Of a stretch of 6,717 nucleotides of DNA, positions 1 through 5,725 are shown in pieces. This stretch comes from an uncultured Verrucomicrobiales bacterium (lineage in GTDB: Bacteria; Verrucomicrobiota; Verrucomicrobiae; Limisphaerales; CANJSG01). The DNA lies in assembly GCA_946480965.1 (NCBI GenBank), contig CAMLMI010000262.1:1-6717 (forward strand), given 5' to 3'. The position numbers and the translations under genes were made by a program. The notes beneath the pieces were generated by a model. It saw only the letters and a list, made by a program, of their open reading frames with translations. It did no database searches and was not told the DNA's origin. Every line of letters starts with the position of its first letter. The stretch's first letter is position 1.

Positions 1-426
1 CTGGCGTTGCGCCCAGGGACGCTCTCCCAGCCGTTGCCGCAGGGAGCCCGTCACTCGCGGCAGGCTCCGCAGACACAGCCAAGCCCAGAGCGCGGGATAC
101 AGTGCCTGATAGGCCGAGAGCGCGATCCAACCCGCCACGGCTCCGGCCGGAAACGGGATGAAGAGCAGCCAGTGCAACATCCCCAACCAGCCGACCAACC
201 CGGCCCAATACGCCGCGACGAATCTTCGAGTCCCCATCAGCGCGGCGAAGAGCACCAGCCCCGGCACCAGCCAAGCCAGCCCCGCGATGCCCGCGCCGGG
301 AAAGGCCAGCGTCCACACCGCGCCCGCCAGCAACGGCGGCCATGCGGCTTTGAGGATGGAGAGGAAACGTCGCAACGGAGCGGGAGCTTGCCCGCCGTGC
401 CCGGCCCGAAGCCAGTCCGGCGTCAT
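1..426 (-). CDS. lnt: Apolipoprotein N-acyltransferase, N-terminal part (runs off left edge)
   Basis: The frame is open from an ATG at 426 to the window edge, giving 142 residues of an incomplete protein. Lnt is the inner-membrane enzyme that adds the third acyl chain to the N-terminal cysteine of lipoproteins, using phospholipid as donor. What is visible is the membrane part only: hydrophobic stretches at about residues 30-63, 68-90 and 96-118, with the family-like pattern LAFPGAGIAGLAWLVPGL (39-56), then YWAGLVGWLGMLHWL (73-87), then YQALYPALWAWL (106-117). The carbon-nitrogen hydrolase domain with its Glu-Lys-Cys triad would lie beyond the edge and cannot be checked. The start ATG overlaps the stop of the preceding membrane-protein gene as ATGA, so the two are probably translationally coupled. 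No Shine-Dalgarno is evident, which fits coupling. A lipoprotein gene lies close by, on the other strand. The family call rests on remembered N-terminal patterns; another polytopic protein is possible but less likely. Confidence 0.82.
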   Translation of the reverse strand, partial: MTPDWLRAGHGGQAPAPLRRFLSILKAAWPPLLAGAVWTLAFPGAGIAGLAWLVPGLVLFAALMGTRRFVAAYWAGLVGWLGMLHWLLFIPFPAGAVAGWIALSAYQALYPALWAWLCLRSLPRVTGSLRQRLGERPWAQRQ

Positions 427-1292
427 TCAGCGGAGAAGGGATTCGATTTCTTCGCGGGCTGCGCGGGGGCCGAAGGATTCTCCGGCGGAGCTTCACCGAA
501 GGGATTGGCCTTGGGCGCTTCGGAGGCTCCTTTGCGCTCCGCCGCCGCGATGGTGAAGCCGAGGAAGATCCATCCCACCACCAGATGCGCGGCTTGCACG
601 AAGGCCAGCGCGGGCAGATCGAGCACCCGCAGCGCGTAGAGCACGATGGCGACGAACATCAGTGCGCAGCCCGGCATCAGTCCGGCTGCCGAAACTTTCC
701 AGCTCCCGACCGGCCCCAGTCTCCGCCCCGCGATCAGCGCCGTGATCCAGACTGGCAGCCAATACACCGAGGCCAACACCGTCCAGCACGCGACGAGCGC
801 CACGACCGTCGCCAACGCGGCCCCGGCCAGCACGAGCGGTTTCCACGCCGCCCATTTCGGTCCGAGATGCGACGGCCCGAGAGCCACGGTCGCGCGAGGA
901 GGAAACGCTTGTTCCACGCAGCCGAGGACGGAGCAGGCCTTCCATCCGGTGCGATGCACGAGGATGCGGACATCCGCCGCATGGGGGCCGGGGACTTCGG
1001 CGCTGGGATCGACGTCGATGCTGAGGAACGGCCCCGACACCGACACCGGCTTTTCCTGGCCGAACATCTCGCCCATCGAGAGCACCGCGCCCTCCGGCAT
1101 CGCGCCGGAGAGCCGGTTGATTACGGGCACGCATTGGCGCGCGAGGAAGAAAACGACGGCCAGCGCCGTCGCCAGCGCGAAGCAGAGCAGCACCATGTAG
1201 AGCCGGGTGAACGACGCCCCGGCGAATGCCGCCGCGCCTTTCGGCGTCAGAGGTTGCCATGGCTTCGAAAACATCGACCAAGTCATCCGCAT
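423..1292 (-). CDS. Uncharacterised multi-pass membrane protein, coupled to lnt
   Basis: I do not recognise this 289-residue protein. It has a short basic N-terminus, a first membrane helix at about 31-51, then a roughly 100-residue non-membrane segment (52-150). Further hydrophobic stretches follow at 153-188 (long enough for two helices), 205-223 and 228-250. The middle segment contains SVSGPFLSIDVDP (84-96) and two cysteines (C120, C125) that could form a disulfide if it faces the periplasm. The C-terminal tail (252-289) is polar and rich in Ala/Pro, with two Asn-Pro-Phe motifs (263-265 and 284-286) flanking a low-complexity stretch. The start is the first of several close ATG codons (residues 1, 3 and 7), and no Shine-Dalgarno decides among them. 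Its stop overlaps the lnt start (ATGA), so it is the first visible gene of an lnt operon. A role in lipoprotein or envelope biology is only an inference from that position. Confidence 0.8.
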   Translation of the reverse strand: MRMTWSMFSKPWQPLTPKGAAAFAGASFTRLYMVLLCFALATALAVVFFLARQCVPVINRLSGAMPEGAVLSMGEMFGQEKPVSVSGPFLSIDVDPSAEVPGPHAADVRILVHRTGWKACSVLGCVEQAFPPRATVALGPSHLGPKWAAWKPLVLAGAALATVVALVACWTVLASVYWLPVWITALIAGRRLGPVGSWKVSAAGLMPGCALMFVAIVLYALRVLDLPALAFVQAAHLVVGWIFLGFTIAAAERKGASEAPKANPFGEAPPENPSAPAQPAKKSNPFSAE

Positions 1293-1319
1293 CCGCAGGT
1301 CTAGCGGGCGCGGGACGTT

Positions 1320-1356
1320 CCGGGCAAGACCGCTCTGCCCGGCCGCTCCTTGCCCG
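1320..1356. promoter_or_regulatory. Overlapping inverted repeats in divergent intergenic gap
   Basis: The 101 bases between the divergent membrane-protein start (1292) and the lipoprotein start (1394) must hold promoters for both directions. CCGGGCA (1320-1326) is the exact reverse complement of TGCCCGG (1336-1342). CGGGCAAG (1321-1328) is also the exact reverse complement of CTTGCCCG (1349-1356), so the left arm can pair with either partner. A further 10-base palindrome, GCCCGCGGGC, covers 1352-1361. These could be an operator or competing hairpins, but the region is very GC-rich and chance is not excluded. I see no convincing -35/-10 pair. Confidence 0.3.
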
Positions 1357-1393
1357 CGGGCCGCGCCGGGGCGATGCTGCCTCCGCGCCCACG

Positions 1394-1864
1394 ATGCAAA
1401 CGAAGCCGTTTCTCCCGATCCTCGCGGTTCTGTCCGCCCTGTTCGCCGCCGGTTGCGCCAGCAGCACGGTGGAGAGCCGTCGCACCGAACGCATGGCCGC
1501 TTACTCGGCCCTTCCGACGGAACAGCGCGCGCTCGTCGATCAAGGCCAGGTGCGCGTCGGCATGAACCAGGACGCCGTTTACATCGCGTGGGGCGCGCCG
1601 CAGCAGAAGACGCAGTCCGAAGACGGCGGGGGCTTGAGCGAGACGTGGGTCTATCACGGCTCCACGCTCGACACCTACAACTACTGGACCTTCCGCGAAC
1701 GCACCGACCGCCAGGGACGGGTGTATCTCGACCGCGTGATGGAGACCGACCGGCAGATCCACAGCTACGTCTCCGCCGAGATCACCTTCAACAACGGCCA
1801 GGTGAAGAGCTGGCGCACCTACCCGACTCCGCCCAGTCGCAGCGGGTTCCGACCGGGGTATTGA
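1394..1864 (+). CDS. Small lipoprotein with BamE/SmpA-like domain
   Basis: This 156-residue protein opens with a textbook lipoprotein signal: one basic residue (K4), a hydrophobic core (PFLPILAVLSALF, 5-17) and the lipobox Ala-Ala-Gly-Cys with Cys21 as the lipidated residue. The +2 residue is Ala rather than Asp, which under the E. coli Lol rule points to the outer membrane. The mature part begins with a Ser/Arg-rich linker, then LPTEQRALVDQGQVRVGMNQ (40-59) followed by DAVYIAWGAPQQ. The 'G-x-V-x-x-G-M-x-x-D-A-V-x-x-x-W-G-x-P' pattern is the start of the SmpA/OmlA (BamE-type) fold, followed by Tyr/Trp-containing strands and ITFNNGQVKSWRTY (130-143). The ATG at 1394 was chosen because it places the signal peptide at the N-terminus; the frame is open 56 codons further upstream, but that extension looks non-coding. 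No Shine-Dalgarno is visible. The gene converges on the SpoU methyltransferase with 6 bases between stops. Its partner is unknown; membership of a Bam complex is not shown. Confidence 0.83.
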   Translation: MQTKPFLPILAVLSALFAAGCASSTVESRRTERMAAYSALPTEQRALVDQGQVRVGMNQDAVYIAWGAPQQKTQSEDGGGLSETWVYHGSTLDTYNYWTFRERTDRQGRVYLDRVMETDRQIHSYVSAEITFNNGQVKSWRTYPTPPSRSGFRPGY

Positions 1865-1870
1865 ACCGGC

Positions 1871-2698
1871 TCAAACATTCCCGCTGCGCTGACGGTTGGA
1901 CTCGTAGAGACAAACGGCGACGGCGGTGGCGACGTTGAGGGAATCGACGTGCGCGGGCAGGGGGATCTGGACGGCTTCTTCGCAGGCGGCCACGACCGCG
2001 TCGCCAAGACCAGGGCCTTCCGCGCCGAAGACAAAACAGCAATCGCCGCGCAGATCGGCTTCCGCCACCGGCCTGGAGCCGGGGCGAGGATGGGCGGCGA
2101 GGCAGCGAACGCCGCGTTGCCGGAGATCGGCCAAGGTCTCGGACAGCGACGAGGTCCGCACCACGGGCTGATCGAAGATGGTGCCCATCGAACCGGAGAC
2201 GGCGCGGCGCTGGAAGGGGCTGATACTGGTTTCCCCGACGATCAGGCAGGAGACGCCGAACGCAGCGGCGTTGCGCACGATCATGCCCATGTTCTCCGCG
2301 TTGTTCACTCCGTCGATGGCGGCGAGGAGCAGAGGACGCGGGGCAGCGGCGAGACGTTCGGCCAACGTGGGCTGCGGTGGAATCCGCGCGGCGGCCAAGG
2401 CCCCCTGGTGGAGCGAGTAGCCGAGGAGGGTTTCCATGAGCGGTTTCTCGGCGAGATAGACGCGGATGACGGCTTCCGGCCGGGCCAGAAGGGCGGGCGA
2501 CAAGCGTTCCAGCCAGTCGGGCGTGAGCAGCAGGGACTCGACGGTGAAGCGGCTGGCGAGGAGGCGTTGCACAACCTTGGCGTTGGTGGCGACGAGCATG
2601 CCTAGGCGCTCGTGTTCCTCCGGACGACGGAGCGTGCGGTAGAGCGCCAGCTCGGGCAGATCGAGCGTCAGGATCGGTTGGGGATGGAGAATGGCCAC
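1871..2698 (-). CDS. SpoU/TrmH-family RNA 2'-O-methyltransferase
   Basis: This 275-residue SPOUT-class enzyme is expected to methylate a ribose 2'-OH of rRNA or tRNA with S-adenosylmethionine. An N-terminal substrate-binding region (about 15-105, with YRTLRRPEEHERLGMLVATN) precedes the catalytic knot. All three SpoU motifs are present: motif 1 at 132-148 (NNAENMGMIVRNAAAFG, with Asn136 and Arg142); motif 2 at 223-231 (VFGAEGPGL, with Glu227); motif 3 at 245-259 (IPLPAHVDSLNVATA, with Ser253, Leu254 and Asn255). The deep trefoil knot is therefore probably intact. The start is taken as GTG at 2698 because the frame continues far upstream without resembling the family, and homologues I remember begin near 'ILHPQPILTLDLP'. 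Upstream is only a weak ACGGA ribosome site. The first 40 residues read LVATN where many family members have a VAEG-type motif, a small departure. The exact RNA target cannot be assigned from sequence. Confidence 0.9.
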   Translation of the reverse strand: MAILHPQPILTLDLPELALYRTLRRPEEHERLGMLVATNAKVVQRLLASRFTVESLLLTPDWLERLSPALLARPEAVIRVYLAEKPLMETLLGYSLHQGALAAARIPPQPTLAERLAAAPRPLLLAAIDGVNNAENMGMIVRNAAAFGVSCLIVGETSISPFQRRAVSGSMGTIFDQPVVRTSSLSETLADLRQRGVRCLAAHPRPGSRPVAEADLRGDCCFVFGAEGPGLGDAVVAACEEAVQIPLPAHVDSLNVATAVAVCLYESNRQRSGNV

Positions 2699-2778
2699 GG
2701 TCCGTCGGATCAAACCGGGTGGTGCCGGGCAAGGGAAGCTCCGGGAGAAGGTCCGCGTGGCGCGTGGAGGAAACCGGC

Positions 2779-2794
2779 CGGCTCCGAGGAGCCG
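2779..2794. repeat. Perfect 16-base interrupted palindrome between divergent genes
   Basis: CGGCTCCGAGGAGCCG is fully self-complementary except for its central GA (7-base arms). It sits in the 153 bases between the divergent starts of the SpoU methyltransferase (2698, minus) and the lysine-rich small protein (2852, plus). As RNA it could form a 6-bp stem with a CGAG loop. As DNA it has the form of a dimeric-repressor operator. No T-run follows in either direction, so it is not an obvious terminator. I see no well-matched promoter boxes in the rest of this gap, although at least one promoter per direction is expected here. Confidence 0.3.
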
Positions 2795-2851
2795 CTTGCC
2801 AGAGCCGGGCAAAAGCCTTAGCTCAGGATCGAACCCAACCCCGGAAGCATT

Positions 2852-2941
2852 ATGGCCAAAGGCAACAACAGTCAGAAAAAGGAAGTGAAGAAGCCCAAGA
2901 AACCGAAGCCCTCGGCGGCGCCCGCCACCCGCGGCTCCTGA
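2852..2941 (+). CDS. 29-residue lysine-rich basic protein
   Basis: A short but protein-like frame: it begins MAKGNNSQKKEVKKPKKPKP and ends with an Ala/Pro-rich tail, RGS and TGA. Ten of 29 residues are lysine, in a hydrophilic and probably disordered chain. A GGAAG ribosome-binding site lies 4 bases before the ATG, the clearest such site in the window. I recall a scattered family of tiny bacterial proteins of unknown function beginning 'MAKGNNSQKKE', which supports the call. Nucleic-acid or ribosome binding is only an inference from charge. It stands upstream of the SUI1 and trmO genes on the same strand with a 161-base gap, so it may be the first gene of that transcript. The composition differs sharply from the Arg/Ala-rich shadow frames around it: the codons are AAG/AAA and AAC. 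Confidence 0.6.
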   Translation: MAKGNNSQKKEVKKPKKPKPSAAPATRGS

Positions 2942-3063
2942 GCGCGTCGGCGCTTCTTCGCCGGATCGATGGCCGGGGCGGACCAACAAGGTCGGCTCCG
3001 GCCATCACCGATTCTGGAGGAAATTCCGATCGACAGAGAGGCGGCGCAACGAAGCGCTCGCCC

Positions 3064-3078
3064 GGCCCGGAGCGGGCC
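3064..3078 (+). promoter_or_regulatory. GC-rich hairpin in leader upstream of SUI1 gene
   Basis: GGCCCG (3064-3069) and CGGGCC (3073-3078) are exact complements around a GAG triloop, 24 bases before the ATG at 3103. No T-run follows, so it is not a standard intrinsic terminator. It could be a leader structure affecting translation of the SUI1 gene, or chance in a GC-rich leader. The rest of the 161-base gap from 2942 holds a weaker CGGCG/CGCCG hairpin near 2948-2963 and no further recognisable feature. Confidence 0.22.
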
Positions 3079-3102
3079 AATAGCATTTCCGGCACGACAA
3101 AC

Positions 3103-3498
3103 ATGAGCGGCTCCAAACGCATCTCGACCGACGGTGGCCAACCCTTGGCCCAGAATCCCTTCGCGGCTCTCAGCAGCGCGGGACTGCCCGCCGGGCCCGA
3201 ACCCACGCTGCAACCCGCCGAACCCAACGGCCGCGCGGCGAAAAAGAACACCAATCGCGGACGCGTGGACATCATCCGGCAGAAGGCCGGACGCGGCGGC
3301 AAGACCGTCACGGTGATCACGGGCTTTGTCGGCATCGGACTGCCGGAGAAGGAGCAGTTGGCCAAGGCGCTCCAGAAATCCTGCGGCGTGGGCGGCACGG
3401 TGAAGGACGGCAACATCGAGATCCAGGGCGACAAGCGCGAGGAAGCCGCGCGCATCCTCACCGAGGCGGGATTCAAGCCGGTTTTCGCCGGAGGCTGA
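3103..3498 (+). CDS. yciH: SUI1/eIF1-like translation factor (YciH family)
   Basis: This 131-residue protein has a variable N-terminal region (1-50, with an NPF and an Ala/Pro/Gly-rich linker) and a SUI1 domain at about 53-128. Diagnostic stretches are GRVDIIRQKAGRGGKTVTVI (53-72), then GIGLPEKEQLAKALQKSCGV (77-96), then GGTVKDGNIEIQGDKREEAA (97-116), closing in EAGFKPVFAGG. The pattern 'GRGGKTVTVI ... LAK-L-K-CGVGGTVKDG-IEIQGD' is the classic eIF1/YciH core. In archaea and eukaryotes the homologue controls start-codon selection on the small ribosomal subunit; in bacteria YciH is non-essential and its role is less certain. ATG 3103 gives a normal family length. The frame is open back to 2719, but that upstream part has random-looking Arg/Gly/Ser composition. 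No clear Shine-Dalgarno is present. It is followed after 19 bases by trmO, probably in the same operon. Confidence 0.9.
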   Translation: MSGSKRISTDGGQPLAQNPFAALSSAGLPAGPEPTLQPAEPNGRAAKKNTNRGRVDIIRQKAGRGGKTVTVITGFVGIGLPEKEQLAKALQKSCGVGGTVKDGNIEIQGDKREEAARILTEAGFKPVFAGG

Positions 3499-3517
3499 CA
3501 GGCCTTCGATTCCGTCC

Positions 3518-4324
3518 TTGGAACTCACCCTCCATCCCATTGGCTTCCTGCGCACGGGCAAGCAGGTGAAGTTCGACGCGCGGCATCAACCCTTGGAGAC
3601 CGCTCCCGAGCGCAACGTCCTCGAACTCGTGCCCGGTCGCGACTACGCGCTGGCGCTGCGCGATCTGGAAGGCTTCTCCCGCGTCTGGCTCATCTGGTGG
3701 TTCCATCGCAACAAGGGCTGGCGTCCGGTCGTGCTCCCGCCGCGCGGTCCCGCCAAACGACGCGGCGTCTTCGCCACCCGTTCGCCGCATCGGCCCAATC
3801 CCATCGGCATGACGCCCGTTCCGTTGCTCGCCGTGGAGAAAGGTCGGCTGATCCTCGGCCCGTGCGACTTGGTGGACGGCACGCCCGTCTTCGACATCAA
3901 GCCCTACATCCCGGCCTACGACGCCTTTCCCGACGAAGCCGCTGGCTGGACCGGTGAAGTCGATGCGGCGATGTCGGCTCCTCCCAAGTTTGAGGTCACG
4001 TTGTCTCCCTTGGCCGAGGAACAAGCGGCGTGGCTGTTGACGAACTGGTCCGTGGACTACAGGGACCGCATGTTCGAGCTGCTCTCCCGCGATCCGTCGC
4101 CGCACCGCACCCGCCGCATCCGCCGGAGGATCGACGGCCGCATGGAGATCGGCTGCGGCGCGTGGCGCGGCTACTTTGAAGTGGCAGGGAACCGCGTCAC
4201 GGTCACGGCGCTCGACGCCGCCTATCCGCTGCGTTTCCTGAACGACGCGTCCCTCGACTACCTGCCCGACCGGGAAGCCCAACTGGCCTTCCTCGACCAG
4301 TGGCCTTCGCCCTACGGCGACTAG
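3518..4324 (+). CDS. trmO: tRNA m6t6A37 methyltransferase, TrmO/TsaA family (TTG start)
   Basis: This is a 268-residue member of the TsaA/YaeB (TrmO) family, whose E. coli member N6-methylates t6A at position 37 of tRNA-Thr using S-adenosylmethionine. The N-terminal beta-barrel domain covers about 1-150. Its start, LTLHPIGFLRTG (3-14), matches the family opening. The hallmark segment RRGVFATRSPHRPNPIGMT (81-99) and the second conserved segment DLVDGTPVFDIKPYIPAYDA (117-136) are both intact. The C-terminal lobe (about 155-268) lacks any motif I can verify, apart from residues near AWRGYFEVAGNRVTVTALD (215-233). The TTG at 3518 is the best start because the domain begins three codons later and no ATG or GTG lies between it and the upstream gene. 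No good Shine-Dalgarno precedes it (GGAGG at 3489-3493 is about 25 bases away), so coupling to the SUI1 gene is likely. Its TAG stop is shared with the opposing yhbY gene. Confidence 0.9.
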   Translation: MELTLHPIGFLRTGKQVKFDARHQPLETAPERNVLELVPGRDYALALRDLEGFSRVWLIWWFHRNKGWRPVVLPPRGPAKRRGVFATRSPHRPNPIGMTPVPLLAVEKGRLILGPCDLVDGTPVFDIKPYIPAYDAFPDEAAGWTGEVDAAMSAPPKFEVTLSPLAEEQAAWLLTNWSVDYRDRMFELLSRDPSPHRTRRIRRRIDGRMEIGCGAWRGYFEVAGNRVTVTALDAAYPLRFLNDASLDYLPDREAQLAFLDQWPSPYGD

Positions 4325-4644
4325 GGACGGCCGATCGGCGCTTCCGAGCCGAGACGGATCTTGCGTTTCGCGGCGTCGGGCTGTTCGCGGTAGAGCACGA
4401 CCACATGGCCGACCTGCATGACCAGGTGGCTGTTGGTCCTGGCCACGATGTCCTTGGCCAGTTGCTTCTTCTGATCCTTGTGGTCGTCAAACTTCACCTT
4501 CACCAGCTCGTGGAGTTCGAGCGCTTCGTTGACGGTCTTGATGAACCCGTCGCTCAGGCCCGCGTGGCCCATCTTGAGCATGGGCTCCAGCCGCTGCGCG
4601 GCGGCCTTCAGCTTGCTGAGGTGCGGATTCGGCAATTTTTCCAT
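4321..4644 (-). CDS. yhbY: YhbY/CRS1-YhbY (CRM) domain RNA-binding protein
   Basis: This 107-residue single-domain protein matches the CRM domain proteins that bind pre-50S ribosomal particles and act in ribosome assembly. Visible features are an N-terminal helix LSKLKAAAQRLEPMLKMGHA (9-28), the GHAGLSDGFIKTVNEALELH stretch (26-45), ELVKVKF (46-52), then the helix KKQLAKDIVARTNSHLVMQV (59-78) leading to the VGHVVVLYR strand (78-86), which is the family's 'G-x-x-x-V-L-Y-R' ending. The usual GxxG RNA-binding loop is present here as GHAG (26-29). The ATG at 4644 was preferred over a possible one at 4710 because the extra 22 residues are not family-like. No Shine-Dalgarno is seen. The last nine residues (GSEAPIGRP) are an unconserved tail. 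The gene is convergent with trmO, and the two stop codons overlap in one CTAG. Confidence 0.9.
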   Translation of the reverse strand: MEKLPNPHLSKLKAAAQRLEPMLKMGHAGLSDGFIKTVNEALELHELVKVKFDDHKDQKKQLAKDIVARTNSHLVMQVGHVVVLYREQPDAAKRKIRLGSEAPIGRP

Positions 4645-4720
4645 GCCGCCAGTTTCGGGCCGGAAGCCCCCGGCTGTCGAACGCCAATCTGCCCGGAAAA
4701 CAATCTGCATGATCTACGCA

Positions 4721-4852
4721 TCAAGGACGGCTGGCTCTCTGACGATGAGGCAACAACTCTTGGGCGAGCGCCGCGTCCTCCGGCATCGACGGACCGCAAA
4801 GAACCTCGCTCCAGGCGATGGCGCTGGTGCCGAGGTCTTCACCAACCGCAAT
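4721..4852 (-). pseudogene. PIN-domain (VapC-type toxin) relic
   Basis: The 248 bases between the permease stop (4893) and the yhbY start (4644) contain no intact gene. One minus-strand frame reads IAVGEDLGTSAIAWSEVLCG (4852 down to 4793), then PSMPEDAALAQELLP, and hits TGA at 4721-4723. This closely resembles the middle of VapC-family PIN ribonucleases, where 'hxxSxxxxxEhhxGP' includes the second conserved acidic residue (here Glu at 4805-4807). The N-terminal part with the first catalytic Asp, a start codon, and the C-terminal Asp-containing half are all missing. The frame merely continues out of the 3' end of the permease gene without a start. No antitoxin gene is visible. The call rests on about 35 residues recognised by eye, so it is tentative; a chance resemblance or non-coding DNA is the alternative. 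Confidence 0.5.
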
Positions 4853-4892
4853 CCGCGCCTTCGCTGTGCCGAAACGAAGCCCACCGGTATCG

Positions 4893-5714
4893 CTACGAAC
4901 TCGCGCTGGTGTAGCGCCGGATGCTGAAGCGCCAGAAGGCTTCGGATGCCAGGAAGCAGCCCAGGCTCATGGCGACCAGCAGGAGCATTTCGCCGGGCGC
5001 GGCGATCTTCTGGAGGAGCAGCTTCACCGGCACGTTCGCCACCAGCAGCATCGGCAGCACGAAGGTGAAGACGGCCCGGAACCAGCCGCGTTGAAAGGCC
5101 GAGTCGGGAATGCGCGCGATGTTGAAGAGGTTGTAGTAGCCCCAGAGGATGCCCTGGGCTTTCACGGTCCAGAACGCCACCGTCGCCAGCAGGAACATCA
5201 GCGAGTAGTGCACCAGGATGGCGAAGAGGCCGAGCAGCGCGAAGCCTGCGATCTGTCCAGCGGTCGGCGCGAGGCCGAGCTGCTTGCCCGCATAGACCAT
5301 GACCGCGACGGCGGAGGCGGCGTTGACGAACGCGCCGAGGTCCACGTGGCGGAGGGAGACGAGGAACCGGGTGTTCACCGGCAGGAGCAGCATGAAGTCG
5401 AGTTTCCCCGTGCGGATCAGTTCGGAGAGGTTCGTGCAGTTCACCAGGAAGAACGCCTGGAAGGTCTGCTGGATGAAGTGGCTCGCGCCCACAAGCATCA
5501 CCACCTGCCATTTGGACCAGTCGCCGATCCGGTCGGTGTGCTGGTAGATGACGGCGAAGAAGGAGAGTTGGAGCACGAACCACAGCGCCTCGACCACGAT
5601 CCACAGCAGGAAGTTGGTCTTGAACCCCATCTCGCGGATCACGGAGTTGCGCCAGAGCGCGCCGTAGAGGCGGAGGTAGCGGGACAGCGCGTTGGGCTGG
5701 GAAGGGGAGTTCAT
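4893..5714 (-). CDS. ABC-2 type permease, DUF990/ABC2_membrane_6 family (second of pair)
   Basis: This 273-residue polytopic inner-membrane protein has a short amphipathic N-terminus (SRYLRLYGALWRNSVIREMG, 11-30) and about six membrane segments: 34-57, 70-91, 124-143, 153-187 (probably two), 211-229 and 242-262. The segment LIRTGKLDFMLLLPVNTRFL (99-118), between the second and third segments, is the family-like 'G-x-L-D-x-x-L-L-x-P-V' cytoplasmic motif and is shared with the upstream permease. It presumably forms the membrane channel of an ABC exporter with that protein and an ATPase. The substrate is unknown. No nucleotide-binding domain is present. ATG 5714 is the first start in frame and gives the usual length; only a weak GAG precedes it. 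The gap to the upstream permease is filled by an inverted-repeat element, which is unusual for paired subunits. The TAG stop is followed by a degenerate region with a PIN-like fragment. Confidence 0.87.
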   Translation of the reverse strand: MNSPSQPNALSRYLRLYGALWRNSVIREMGFKTNFLLWIVVEALWFVLQLSFFAVIYQHTDRIGDWSKWQVVMLVGASHFIQQTFQAFFLVNCTNLSELIRTGKLDFMLLLPVNTRFLVSLRHVDLGAFVNAASAVAVMVYAGKQLGLAPTAGQIAGFALLGLFAILVHYSLMFLLATVAFWTVKAQGILWGYYNLFNIARIPDSAFQRGWFRAVFTFVLPMLLVANVPVKLLLQKIAAPGEMLLLVAMSLGCFLASEAFWRFSIRRYTSASS

Positions 5715-5725
5715 GGGTGCTCGGG

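Noticed and set aside
1226..1393. 56-codon extension of the lipoprotein upstream of its signal peptide
   Set aside because: It would bury the signal peptide and lipobox inside the protein and overlaps the divergent gene.
493..1494. Minus-strand 333-codon open frame overlapping the membrane-protein gene
   Set aside because: Arg/Gly/Ala-rich shadow of the real gene in a shifted frame; no protein-like pattern or domain.
1850..1900. Possible bidirectional terminator between the lipoprotein and SpoU stops
   Set aside because: Only scattered AACCG/CGGTT pairs at long distance and no T-run; not a convincing hairpin.
1788..2732. Minus-strand 314-codon open frame over the SpoU gene
   Set aside because: Arg/Ser/Pro-rich shadow; the SpoU frame carries all three catalytic motifs.
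2815..2850. GGTTCGATCC on the minus strand, resembling a tRNA T-loop
   Set aside because: The flanking bases do not form the 5-bp T stem, and no acceptor, D or anticodon arms are found.
2719..3102. N-terminal extension of the SUI1 frame back to 2719
   Set aside because: The extension overlaps the micro-protein gene, has random Arg/Gly/Ser composition, and the ATG at 3103 gives normal family length.
4300..4927. Plus-strand open frames (to 4914 and 4927) across yhbY and the following gap
   Set aside because: Antisense to a well-supported yhbY gene and without recognisable domain or ribosome site.
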